A stretch of DNA of 41,944 bases from Rhizobium sp. Q54 (GTDB lineage Bacteria; Pseudomonadota; Alphaproteobacteria; CADEGL01): positions 1 to 41,944 of the forward strand of contig CAMAPP010000009.1 in assembly GCA_945860095.1 (NCBI GenBank), given 5' to 3'. Positions 30,935 through 38,735 of this stretch are shown piece by piece (position 1 is the first letter of the stretch; every line of letters starts with the position of its first letter). The translations under genes were made by a program, and so were the position numbers. The notes under the pieces were generated by a model. That model worked only from the letters and a program-made list of their open reading frames with translations. It was not told where the DNA came from and searched no databases.

Positions 30935-32089
30935 GTGAACAGTGCAGTCCAGGTTTCGCGCGCCATGTTTGGCGAAGAACACCGCATTTTTCGCGAATCC
31001 GTGCGCCGCTTCGTCGAAGCCCATGTCGTGCCGCACTATGTCCGCTGGGAAAAGGACGGGCATGTTCCGCGGTCCTTTTGGCGCGAGGCGGCGGGCGCGG
31101 GGCTTCTCGGCCCCACCGTCCCCGAGGAATATGGCGGGCCGGGCGGCGATTATCTCTTCAACGTCGTCGTGCTTGAGGAAATCGTGCGGGTGGGCGCCAC
31201 GGGCCTGGGCGGCATCTCCGTCCACAACGACATCGTCGTGCCCTACTTCGTCGATTACGCCACGGAGGAACTGAAAAACCGGTGGCTGCCCAAGATGGTC
31301 AGCGGCGATGCCATTGGCGCGATCGGCATGACCGAGCCGAATGGCGGCAGCGACGTCAAGGCACTACGCACGACGGCCAAGCGTGACGGCGGCGAGTACG
31401 TCATCAACGGCCAGAAGACCTTCATCACCAACGGCCAATGCGCCGACTTCGTTCTGCTGGCGGCCAAGACCGATCCGGGCGCGGGCGCCAAGGGCATCAG
31501 CCTGTTCGTCGTCGAAGCCGCGCGGCCAGGCTACCGGCACGGCCGGCAATTGGACAAGATCGGCCAGCACGCCGCCGATACGGCCGAATTGTTCTTCGAT
31601 TCGGTGCGCGTGCCCACCGGCAATCTCATCGGCGAGGAGGGCAAGGGCTTCGCCTATATGATGGAGAAGCTGCCGCAGGAACGCTTGGCGATCGCGGTGA
31701 TCGCGGTCGCACAGGCCGAATCCGCCTATCGATGGACGCTCGATTACGTCAAGCAGCGCACCGCATTCGGGCGCACGATCTTCGAGTTTCAGAACACGCG
31801 CTTCAAGCTGGCCGAGATCGCCGCCGAAATTGCGATCGGCCGCGTCTTCATCGACAATTGCACGAAGGCGCATCTCACGGGCGAACTGGACGTGCCGACC
31901 GCCGCCATGGCGAAGTTCTGGTGCACCGACATGGCCTGCCGCGTGATCGACGAATGTGTGCAGCTCTTCGGCGGTTACGGCTATATGCGCGAATTTCCGA
32001 TCGCGCGCGCCTGGGTGGACGCGCGCGTCCAGCGCATCTATGGCGGCACGAACGAAATCATGAAGGAATTGGTCGCGCGCTCGCTCTAG
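30935..32089 (+). CDS. Acyl-CoA dehydrogenase, long-chain (LCAD)-like
   Basis: A 384-residue FAD flavoprotein that would introduce a 2,3-double bond into an acyl-CoA. Family motifs are GAIGMTEPNGGSD (128-140), the FAD/substrate region around TFITNG (162-167), QRTAFGRTIFEFQ, and the C-terminal QLFGGYGYMREFPIARAW. At the medium-chain catalytic position the sequence has IYGGTNEIM, with Gly instead of Glu. The alternative base is present as Glu249 in KLPQERL, the arrangement of long-chain and isovaleryl dehydrogenases. The start is GTG at 30935 with an AAAGGA site. The stop interlocks with the convergent M20 gene: the last four bases are shared. Confidence 0.93.
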   Translation: MNSAVQVSRAMFGEEHRIFRESVRRFVEAHVVPHYVRWEKDGHVPRSFWREAAGAGLLGPTVPEEYGGPGGDYLFNVVVLEEIVRVGATGLGGISVHNDIVVPYFVDYATEELKNRWLPKMVSGDAIGAIGMTEPNGGSDVKALRTTAKRDGGEYVINGQKTFITNGQCADFVLLAAKTDPGAGAKGISLFVVEAARPGYRHGRQLDKIGQHAADTAELFFDSVRVPTGNLIGEEGKGFAYMMEKLPQERLAIAVIAVAQAESAYRWTLDYVKQRTAFGRTIFEFQNTRFKLAEIAAEIAIGRVFIDNCTKAHLTGELDVPTAAMAKFWCTDMACRVIDECVQLFGGYGYMREFPIARAWVDARVQRIYGGTNEIMKELVARSL

Positions 32090-33363
32090 GCGGTTCGCAT
32101 TTTTGCGCCGGGGGAAGAGAGCCGGAACGGCGCTTCCGGGTCGAGCAAGTCGGCCAGCGTCTCCGCCACCACGCGCGTGGCCAAGCGCAAATCGTCGAGG
32201 CGCACATGTTCGTCGGCGCCGTGCCCGCCCGCCTCCGCCAGGGTGCGCGGCCCCGCGCCGTAGATGACGACGGGAATGCCCGCCGCGGCGTAATGCCGCG
32301 CATCGGTGTAAAGCGGCAAGCCGATGACGGGCACGGGCGCGCCGATTGCCGCCTCCGCGCGCGCGCGCAAGATTTCCGCCAGGCGCTCGGTGCCCGGTAC
32401 GGGTACAAGCGGGTGGGCGAGCATGAGGCGGCGCACGGCGATCTCGATGCCTTCGGCGGCGCCCGCCGCGCGCACGAGCGCGGACAGATCGCGCTCCACC
32501 GCGCCCGCGTCTTCCTCGGGCAAGAGGCGGCGATCCAGGCGGAACGCAATCCGGTCCGGCACCACATTGGTATTGATGCCGCCGCCGATGGTGCCGATCA
32601 CGAGCGAGGGCGAGCCTATCCCTGGCACGGCGCTCACGCGCCCGCCCAAGGTCTTGCGGTGGGCGTAGAGCGCGGCAAGCGCCGCGTTCGCCGCTTCGAG
32701 GGCGTCGCGGCCGCGCCACGGTTCGGCCGCGTGCGCCGAGCGGCCGCGGAGTTCGATCTCGAGATGTAGGCAGCCTTTGTGCGCCGTGGCGATGGCATGG
32801 GAAAATCCGGCATAGATCGCCGCGTCCGGCCGGACGATGCCTTCCGCGAGCAGAAGTTCAGGGCCGATCGCACCGCCCGATTCCTCGTCATAGGTGAAAT
32901 GCAGCTCGATGGTGCCGGCAAGGGCGATGCCGGCTCGCTTGAGGGCCAGAAGCGCGAAGCCATAGGTCGCGAAATCGGATTTCGAGACCGCCGCCCCGCG
33001 ACCGTAGAGCGCGCCCGCGCGCACCGCCCCGCCGTAAGGATTCTCCGTCCAGCCCTCGCCCGGCGGCACGGCATCGCCGTGCGCGGATAGCGCGACGACC
33101 GGGCCCGGGCCGAAGCGTTCGCGCACGACGAGATTGACGGCGCTTCGCATCCCGCTCGCCGCCGCGCGCGTTTCGGACACCGCGTGGCGTTCGACCGCGA
33201 AGCCGCGCGCTTCGAGTTCGCGCGCGGCAAGTTCGGCATGGGGCGCGCAATCGCCGGGCGGATTATCCGAAGCCTGGCGCACCATGGCGGCGAGGAAACG
33301 CACCTCGTCCTCGAAGGCGCGGTCGACTTCCTGGGAGATTCTTCCGAGCTCGCGAAATGCCAT
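32086..33363 (-). CDS. M20 family metallopeptidase-like protein (ArgE/DapE-type deacylase)
   Basis: A 425-residue member of the M20 zinc aminoacylase/carboxypeptidase family, with a catalytic domain interrupted by a dimerisation domain. His95 and Asp97 in SAHGDAVP and the Glu pair in TYDEESGG (Glu160, Glu161) are kept. In the third motif, GRG-AAVSKSD (121-130), the metal-bridging Asp of GRGxxDMKG is replaced by Val126, although an Asp occurs four residues later. Such proteins split N-acyl amino acids or dipeptides. The ATG at 33363 gives the family N-terminus. It is the last gene after the Liv transporter and DUF488 genes, so the transported substrate may be what it processes. Confidence 0.85.
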   Translation of the reverse strand: MAFRELGRISQEVDRAFEDEVRFLAAMVRQASDNPPGDCAPHAELAARELEARGFAVERHAVSETRAAASGMRSAVNLVVRERFGPGPVVALSAHGDAVPPGEGWTENPYGGAVRAGALYGRGAAVSKSDFATYGFALLALKRAGIALAGTIELHFTYDEESGGAIGPELLLAEGIVRPDAAIYAGFSHAIATAHKGCLHLEIELRGRSAHAAEPWRGRDALEAANAALAALYAHRKTLGGRVSAVPGIGSPSLVIGTIGGGINTNVVPDRIAFRLDRRLLPEEDAGAVERDLSALVRAAGAAEGIEIAVRRLMLAHPLVPVPGTERLAEILRARAEAAIGAPVPVIGLPLYTDARHYAAAGIPVVIYGAGPRTLAEAGGHGADEHVRLDDLRLATRVVAETLADLLDPEAPFRLSSPGAKMRTA

Positions 33364-33367
33364 GCGC

Positions 33368-33877
33368 CTAGGCCCCAAAGAGATCGCCCTGCGGGCCTTT
33401 CCCCGCAGCGCGCAAGGTGGTTTCGCTTTCGATTCGACCGCTCCCGCGAATGTGCAAAACCTCGACGCCAAGCGCGACCAGGGGCGGCGTCAGAAGAAAC
33501 CGCCGATGGCAGCGGCGCGGATCTTCCTCGGCGCACATCATCGCCGAACGCACCCCAGCCTTCTCGATGACCGCTCCGAGGCTGGCGCAAAAGCCGGGCG
33601 AGGACGAAACGCGCGCCCAATCGGGCTTGCCCGCGCCGTCCATCACGGCGGGGTCGGTCGGTCGGCCCGATAGATGCTCGCCCGACCAGTGGTATTCGAT
33701 ATCGACCGATTGTAGAGCCGCGCTCAAGCGGGCGCGGTTGAAATGGGGGTTGAAGCGCGAGAACGGCCGGCCGCGCACATCGACGAGGCGCCGGATGAAG
33801 TGCCGCGCCAGAAGTTCGAGAAAACGCGCGAGCGGATGGTTCGAATGACCGATGGTGTAAATCGTTTTTGCCTCCAC
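33368..33877 (-). CDS. DUF488 family protein
   Basis: A 169-residue DUF488 protein of unknown function. It has the family N-terminus TIYTIGHSNHPLARFLELL, then LVDVRGRPFSRFNPHFN. The conserved C-terminal MCAEEDPRRCHR segment has paired Cys and a CHR motif. The start is GTG at 33877, 18 bases after the livF stop, with a weak GAGGGGG purine run. The M20 gene begins four bases downstream. Some DUF488 proteins are thought to bind nucleic acid or nucleotides, but no reaction is established. It is probably a passenger in this operon. Confidence 0.9.
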   Translation of the reverse strand: MEAKTIYTIGHSNHPLARFLELLARHFIRRLVDVRGRPFSRFNPHFNRARLSAALQSVDIEYHWSGEHLSGRPTDPAVMDGAGKPDWARVSSSPGFCASLGAVIEKAGVRSAMMCAEEDPRRCHRRFLLTPPLVALGVEVLHIRGSGRIESETTLRAAGKGPQGDLFGA

Positions 33878-33895
33878 CGCCGCCCCCTCGCCCGC

Positions 33896-34675
33896 TCAAC
33901 CGCCGAGGAACAGGCGGCCGACCCGCGGATCGGCGAGAAGATCGCTCCCGCGCCCCGCAAGGGCCAGCCTTCCCGCCACAAGCACATAGCCGATATCGGC
34001 GAACTCCAGCCCCTTCTTGGCATTCTGCTCGACCATGACGATGGTCTTGCCGTCTTTTGCGCGGAGATCGGCCAAGACCTCGAATACGAGATCGATATAG
34101 CGCGGCTCCAGGCCGATGGACGGCTCGTCGATCAGAAGCACCGCCGGCTCCATGACGAGGGCGCGCGCGATCTCCAGCAAGCGGCGCTCGCCGCCCGACA
34201 GAACGCCCGCGCGTTCGCGCCGGCGCTTGGCCAAGCGGTCGTAGCGCGCGAGCGCGCGTTCCATCGCCGCCCTCGCCGCCGCCGCGGGCAGCAAATAGCC
34301 GCCCATCAGCAGGTTTTCCTCGACCGTCAGATCGGGAAAAACCGAATTGTCCTGCAGGACATAGGCGATACCCGCCTCGGCGAGCTTGCGGCTCGAGGGC
34401 AAGCGCGTGACGTCGCGGCCGTCGAGGCGAACGGTGCCGCCGAGAATATCGGCGAAGCCGAACAGGCCGTGCAGCACGGTCGATTTTCCGGCGCCGTTCG
34501 GGCCGATGAAGCAGAGCGATTGCCCGCGCCCCAGCGCGAGGTCGAGTCCGTGGACGATTTCGGCGCGCCCATAGCCGACCGACAGGTTCGAGAAATCGAG
34601 ATAGGGCGCCCCGCCCGTAAGCGCTTCGAGCGCGGCCCGCCCGGGCGCGGGGCGATCGTCGAGCGGTCCCGCCAT
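33896..34675 (-). CDS. livF: Branched-chain amino acid-type ABC transporter, ATP-binding protein LivF
   Basis: A 259-residue ATPase of the LivF type. Walker A is GPNGAGKST (58-66), the ABC signature is LSGGERRLLEIARAL, and Walker B is VLLIDEPSIGLEP, followed by the switch His region, which here reads MVEQNAKKGLEFAD. The first 25 residues are an extra, Pro/Ala-rich tail. The ATG shares one base with the livG stop (TGATG). It pairs with LivG to power uptake through LivHM. Confidence 0.93.
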   Translation of the reverse strand: MAGPLDDRPAPGRAALEALTGGAPYLDFSNLSVGYGRAEIVHGLDLALGRGQSLCFIGPNGAGKSTVLHGLFGFADILGGTVRLDGRDVTRLPSSRKLAEAGIAYVLQDNSVFPDLTVEENLLMGGYLLPAAAARAAMERALARYDRLAKRRRERAGVLSGGERRLLEIARALVMEPAVLLIDEPSIGLEPRYIDLVFEVLADLRAKDGKTIVMVEQNAKKGLEFADIGYVLVAGRLALAGRGSDLLADPRVGRLFLGG

Positions 34676-35418
34676 CAGCGCGCCCCCAAATAGGCGTCGA
34701 GCACGCGCGGATCGGCGCGAATATCCTCGGGCGTGCCTTCGGCCAGAAGCTCGCCGTGCGCCAAGCAATAGATGCGCCGCGCGAGATTCATGATCACGGC
34801 CATGTTGTGCTCGATGACGAGCAGCGTCACGCCAAGCTCGGCATTCGCGCGGCGCATCCGGTCCATGAGGGCGTTGATGAGCGTCGGATTGATGCCCGCC
34901 GTCGGCTCGTCGAGCAGCAGAAGTCGCGGCCGGCGCATCAAGGCCATGGCGAATTCAAGCAGCTTTTGTTGGCCGAACGACAATTCGCCCGCCACCATTC
35001 CGCGCTTGTCCGCGAGGCCCACGAAAAACAGAAATTCGTCCGCCCGCGCGCGCTCGGCCCGCTCGGGTCGCGCGAGCAGGGCCGGCGTGCCGCCGCCGAA
35101 CGCCGGCGCCGCCGCCAGCAGATTCGCGACGCACGTCATCTGCTTGAACACCCTCGTCGTCTGATAGGTGCGGATGAGGCCAAGCCGCGCGATATCGACC
35201 GTGCGCAGGCGCGAAATCTCCGCGCCGTCGAACGCGATGGCGCCGCCATCGATTTGGTGCGTTCCGGCGATGGAATTGAACAAGGTCGTCTTACCCGAGC
35301 CATTGGGGCCGATCAGCCCGACGATCTCGCCCGCGCGCACCGAGATCGAGATTTTTTCGTTCGCCACGACGCCGCCAAAGCGCTTGGACGCGCCGCGCAC
35401 CTCGAGCAGCGCGCTCAT
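34675..35418 (-). CDS. livG: Branched-chain amino acid-type ABC transporter, ATP-binding protein LivG
   Basis: A 247-residue ATPase. Walker A is GPNGSGKTT (37-45), the signature appears as LSFGQQKLLEFAMAL (LSxGQ form, common in LivG), Walker B is LLLLDEPTAGINP, and the switch His lies in LLVIEHNMAVIM. The characteristic LivG motif GLIRTYQTTRVFKQMT is present. Start by ATGA overlap with livM. Complete. Confidence 0.94.
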   Translation of the reverse strand: MSALLEVRGASKRFGGVVANEKISISVRAGEIVGLIGPNGSGKTTLFNSIAGTHQIDGGAIAFDGAEISRLRTVDIARLGLIRTYQTTRVFKQMTCVANLLAAAPAFGGGTPALLARPERAERARADEFLFFVGLADKRGMVAGELSFGQQKLLEFAMALMRRPRLLLLDEPTAGINPTLINALMDRMRRANAELGVTLLVIEHNMAVIMNLARRIYCLAHGELLAEGTPEDIRADPRVLDAYLGAR

Positions 35419-36437
35419 GCCGCCCCTTCCACACGCGCACGGAAAGTTTCCGGCCAACGCCGTCGCGCATGGCCGAGAATGCCGAGCGGGAAGAACAGCA
35501 CGATAACGACGATCAGAACGCCCAAGGCCACGCGCTGCCAGCCGAGCAGATAGGTCCAGAACAATTCCTTGGTGACATGAAAGACCACGGCACCGACGAC
35601 CGGGCCCCACATCGTGCCCTTGCCGCCGAGAATCGCCATCAGGACCATCCAGACGCCGAAAGTCGCGCCGGAGAACGCCACCTCGCGCGGCTCAATGAGC
35701 CCGTTCAGGTTGCCGAATATCGCGCCCGCGAGGCCGAGAAAGAACGCCGACACCGCCCACGCCGCGATCTTGACGCGCACGGTCGGCAGGCCCAAGGCCT
35801 CGGCCTTGTCCTCGTCGTCGCGAATGGCGTTGAGCGCCAAGCCGAAGCGCCGGCCATAAAGCCAGCGCAGCGCGGCGAAGGTCGCGATGCCGAGGCTCGC
35901 GGCAAGGGCATAGAAGAACAGCGCGCGGCGCCCGAATTCGCCGGGGAAGACCGGCATGAGAAAGCCCGAGGCGCCGCCGACATAGCCCCACGCGGCCGCG
36001 AACTCGCCGCCTGCGATGCCCAAACCCAAGGTCGCGATGGCGAAATAGGGTCCGCGCAAACCGAGGATGAGCGCGCCGAAGGCCAAGGCCGCCAGGGTCG
36101 CGGCGATGGGTGCGGCGAGGAGGCCGGCGGCCAGGCCCAGATAATACTCGCGCGGCGTGAAGGTGAGGCTGCCCGAACCCGCGGGATCGGTATACGCCGC
36201 CACGTCGTGGAACAGTCCGACCTGGACGATGGCGCTCGCGTACATCCCGATGCCGAAGAACAGGATATTGCCGAACGAGTTGTAACCCATCTGCCCGCCC
36301 AGGGTGTCCCAGGTGAGCGCGAGCGTGACCATGATCCACAACATCGCGAGCTGGACCGCGAGCGCGGGCAGCAGAAACGGCGCCGCCGCCGTCAGCAGGG
36401 CCAGCGCCCCATGGAGCGCCCAGCGCCGCGCGCTCAT
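35415..36437 (-). CDS. livM: Branched-chain amino acid-type ABC transporter, permease LivM
   Basis: A 340-residue inner-membrane permease with about eight to ten hydrophobic helices. The LivM signature is GYNSFGNILFFGIGMYASAI. The cytoplasmic coupling region GLALNAIRDDEDKAEALGL contacts the ATPases. A hydrophilic insertion (HDVAAYTDPAGSGSLTFTPREYY, about 75-100) sits between helices. The ATG overlaps the livH stop by four bases. Confidence 0.92.
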   Translation of the reverse strand: MSARRWALHGALALLTAAAPFLLPALAVQLAMLWIMVTLALTWDTLGGQMGYNSFGNILFFGIGMYASAIVQVGLFHDVAAYTDPAGSGSLTFTPREYYLGLAAGLLAAPIAATLAALAFGALILGLRGPYFAIATLGLGIAGGEFAAAWGYVGGASGFLMPVFPGEFGRRALFFYALAASLGIATFAALRWLYGRRFGLALNAIRDDEDKAEALGLPTVRVKIAAWAVSAFFLGLAGAIFGNLNGLIEPREVAFSGATFGVWMVLMAILGGKGTMWGPVVGAVVFHVTKELFWTYLLGWQRVALGVLIVVIVLFFPLGILGHARRRWPETFRARVEGAA

Positions 36438-37345
36438 CGCAACACCTTGCGCGACCGCGCCAAGCGCCGACTGCGCCACACCAGGATGGCGACCAGAAGC
36501 GAAAACACGAAAGCGCCCTGGAACTGGGCGCCGAGGACGAAGCCGACGAAATTCTCCGCTGCCCCCAGGCCCAAGGCCGCGGCGATCACCAAGGCGAGAT
36601 TGCCCAGACCCGCGAGGATGACGATGGCGAAGGCGCGGATGGTGAAGACAAGGCCCGCGAAGGGATGGATCACCCAGATCATGGCGATGAGCGCGCCCGC
36701 CGCGCCGCAAATCGCGCCGTTGATGGCGTAGGTCGCGGCATAGACCCAGTCGGTGTCGACGCCGAGCGCGCGCGCGGCGCGCGCGTTCTGGGCGGTTGCG
36801 CGAATGGCGCGGCCAAGCCGGCTGGTGCGCAAGAAAACCACCAGTGCCGCGCCGAGAACGAGGGCCGCCGCCAGCGCCGCCACGCGCGCGCGCGAGATCG
36901 TCACCACGGAATCGAGGATCAGCCAACTGCCGAGTTCGGCATCCAGCGAACGCACATCGGCGCCCCAAATTTGATTGATGAGCTGGGCGATGAGGATGCT
37001 GAGCCCGAAGGTCGCCAGAAGCGACACGAACATGTCTTTGCCGGTCACGCGGAACACCACCCCCGCATACATCACCCAGCCGAGGGCGAACAATGCGGCG
37101 GCGGCGAGCGGCACGGTCAGGAACGCCGAGACCCCGAGACCCGAGAACATGATCGCCAGATAGCCGCCCAGGATGACGAGCTCGCCTTGAACCACATTGA
37201 CGATGTTCATGACGCCCCAGACGAGCGCCATGCCGTAGGCGGCGAGCGCATAGATCGCGCCGATCAAGATGCCGTCGAGCAATACCTGCACGAGCAGGGC
37301 CGGCGCCTCCAGGAACAACAAGAGATTGGTCATGGGCGCGGGCAT
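36434..37345 (-). CDS. livH: Branched-chain amino acid-type ABC transporter, permease LivH
   Basis: A permease of 303 residues (299 if it starts at the second ATG, 37333). It has the family N-terminal pattern LLDGILIGAIYALAAYGMAL followed by GVMNIVNVVQGELVILGGY, and the coupling loop RAIRATAQNARAARALGVD. Neither ATG has a clear ribosome site; the four codons between them encode only MPAP. It lies 96 bases after the binding-protein gene, and its stop overlaps the livM start. Confidence 0.92.
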   Translation of the reverse strand: MPAPMTNLLLFLEAPALLVQVLLDGILIGAIYALAAYGMALVWGVMNIVNVVQGELVILGGYLAIMFSGLGVSAFLTVPLAAAALFALGWVMYAGVVFRVTGKDMFVSLLATFGLSILIAQLINQIWGADVRSLDAELGSWLILDSVVTISRARVAALAAALVLGAALVVFLRTSRLGRAIRATAQNARAARALGVDTDWVYAATYAINGAICGAAGALIAMIWVIHPFAGLVFTIRAFAIVILAGLGNLALVIAAALGLGAAENFVGFVLGAQFQGAFVFSLLVAILVWRSRRLARSRKVLR

Positions 37346-37441
37346 GGGCGAGCGCGCGGGCGCGGGCGCGCCGTCACGGCCCGCGTTCCACCGCGATCCA
37401 AGCGCCGGCCATGCGGAGCGCGACGATCGAAATGCGGCAAA

Positions 37442-38671
37442 TCACGAACCGCGCTTGGACCAGGGCGGTCGGGGATGGACCAGTTTCGCGACCGCCCATT
37501 TGGTCGGCGCCACGACCTTGTAATCGCCGCCCAGAACCTGGAACAGGACCATGGGTTTGCCCGTGTTCTTGCCCGTATCGTCGAATTTCACCGGGCCGTA
37601 GAACGTCGCCAGATTGGTCGCGGCCAGGGAATCGCGAACTTTTTCGGTATCGAGGGATTGACCGCGCTCGAAGGCATCGACATAGACCAGCACGGCCGCG
37701 CTCGATTCCGCCGCCTGATAGCTGGCGTCGTAGTTGTAGGTCTTGCGGAACAGCTCGTCGTATTTCTGCGCGGAGCCGAACCATTTGTCGGAATAGGTCA
37801 GCGTCGGCGCCCATTGGGAGGCGCAGAGCGTGTATTCGGCGGCGGCGCCCATCTTCTCGGCGATCTGGGCGGAATCGCAATGCGTCATCGCCAGCATGGG
37901 CACGTCGACCTTGGCTTCGGCGATTTGCCGCGTCGCGGTCGCGGCCCCCTTGGCGTGGCCGCTGATCAGCAGGACATCGGGCTTCACCGCCTTCACGCGC
38001 GCGAGCGTGGCGGAGATATCGGTGAAGCCGTCGGGCACCTTGTCGTCGATGACGATTTGCATGTTGTGCGCCTTCGCCGCCTCGAGGATTCCGGCGCGCA
38101 CGTCGAGCGAGAACGAGTCGTCGCCCATGGCCAGCGCCAGGCGCACGCTCGCAGGCGCGCGACCATCTTCCTTCGCGCGTTCGGCGGCGAGATCGACCGC
38201 GCTCGAGAGATATTGGTCCGAGGTCGAGAGCACGGCGAAGAGATAGCGATAGCCCTTGGTGAACAGCGAGCGCGAGGCGCCATTGGCCTCGACCATGGGA
38301 ATCTTGAAGCGTTCGGTGATGGGCGCGACCGCGCCGGTCAGGGGCGAGCTGTAGGGCCCGAGCACGAACTTGATGCCGTCCTGATTGATCAGGCGCTCGG
38401 CGAGGGCGGCCGCCCGGTCGTTGCTCGATTCGTCGTCGTAATAGCGGATGTCGAGCTTGTAGGATTTTCCTCCGACCTTGACGCCGCCCATCTCGTTGAT
38501 GCGCTTCACCGCCAGATCGTAGCCGTGCCTGGTCTGTCCGCCTTCGGTGGCATAGCGCCCCGTCAACGAGACCGCGGCGCCGAGGGTGATCGTGTCGCCC
38601 TCGACCTTGGCCTCCGCTGGACCTACGAGCGCGAGCGCGACAAAAATACCGAACATTATCGCCTTGCGCAC
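37442..38671 (-). CDS. ABC transporter substrate-binding protein, branched-chain amino acid / amide type
   Basis: A 409-residue periplasmic binding protein (Peripla_BP_6 type). From the GTG at 38671 the signal peptide is MRKAIMFGIFVALALVGPAEA, cleaved before KVEGD. Mature features are TITLGAAVSLTGRYATEGG (25-43), the RYYDDESSNDRAAALAERLI segment, and FVLGPYSSPLTGAVAPI, all typical of LivJ/LivK-like proteins. The ligand could be an amino acid, amide or short acyl compound; the family does not fix it. A GGGAGG site five bases before the GTG decides this start over the longer frame beginning at 38707. First gene of the Liv operon. Confidence 0.92.
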   Translation of the reverse strand: MRKAIMFGIFVALALVGPAEAKVEGDTITLGAAVSLTGRYATEGGQTRHGYDLAVKRINEMGGVKVGGKSYKLDIRYYDDESSNDRAAALAERLINQDGIKFVLGPYSSPLTGAVAPITERFKIPMVEANGASRSLFTKGYRYLFAVLSTSDQYLSSAVDLAAERAKEDGRAPASVRLALAMGDDSFSLDVRAGILEAAKAHNMQIVIDDKVPDGFTDISATLARVKAVKPDVLLISGHAKGAATATRQIAEAKVDVPMLAMTHCDSAQIAEKMGAAAEYTLCASQWAPTLTYSDKWFGSAQKYDELFRKTYNYDASYQAAESSAAVLVYVDAFERGQSLDTEKVRDSLAATNLATFYGPVKFDDTGKNTGKPMVLFQVLGGDYKVVAPTKWAVAKLVHPRPPWSKRGS

Positions 38672-38676
38672 ATGAG

Positions 38677-38682
38677 CCTCCC
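38677..38682 (-). promoter_or_regulatory. Ribosome-binding site deciding the GTG start of the binding-protein gene
   Basis: GGGAGG on the - strand lies five bases before GTG 38671. Starting here gives a clean signal peptide; the longer frame does not. Confidence 0.7.
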
Positions 38683-38708
38683 AATAAGCGCCATCCGGCG
38701 CGACCAAG

Positions 38709-38727
38709 GTTCCGAAACCGCCGGAAC
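38709..38727 (-). terminator. Small hairpin between pelG and the Liv operon
   Basis: GTTCCG and CGGAAC pair over six bases around a seven-base loop, nine bases after the pelG stop codon. Only a weak T-rich tail follows, so it is at best a partial terminator. The space before the binding-protein GTG is short, so read-through from pel is possible. Confidence 0.4.
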
Positions 38728-38735
38728 TCGCGCCC

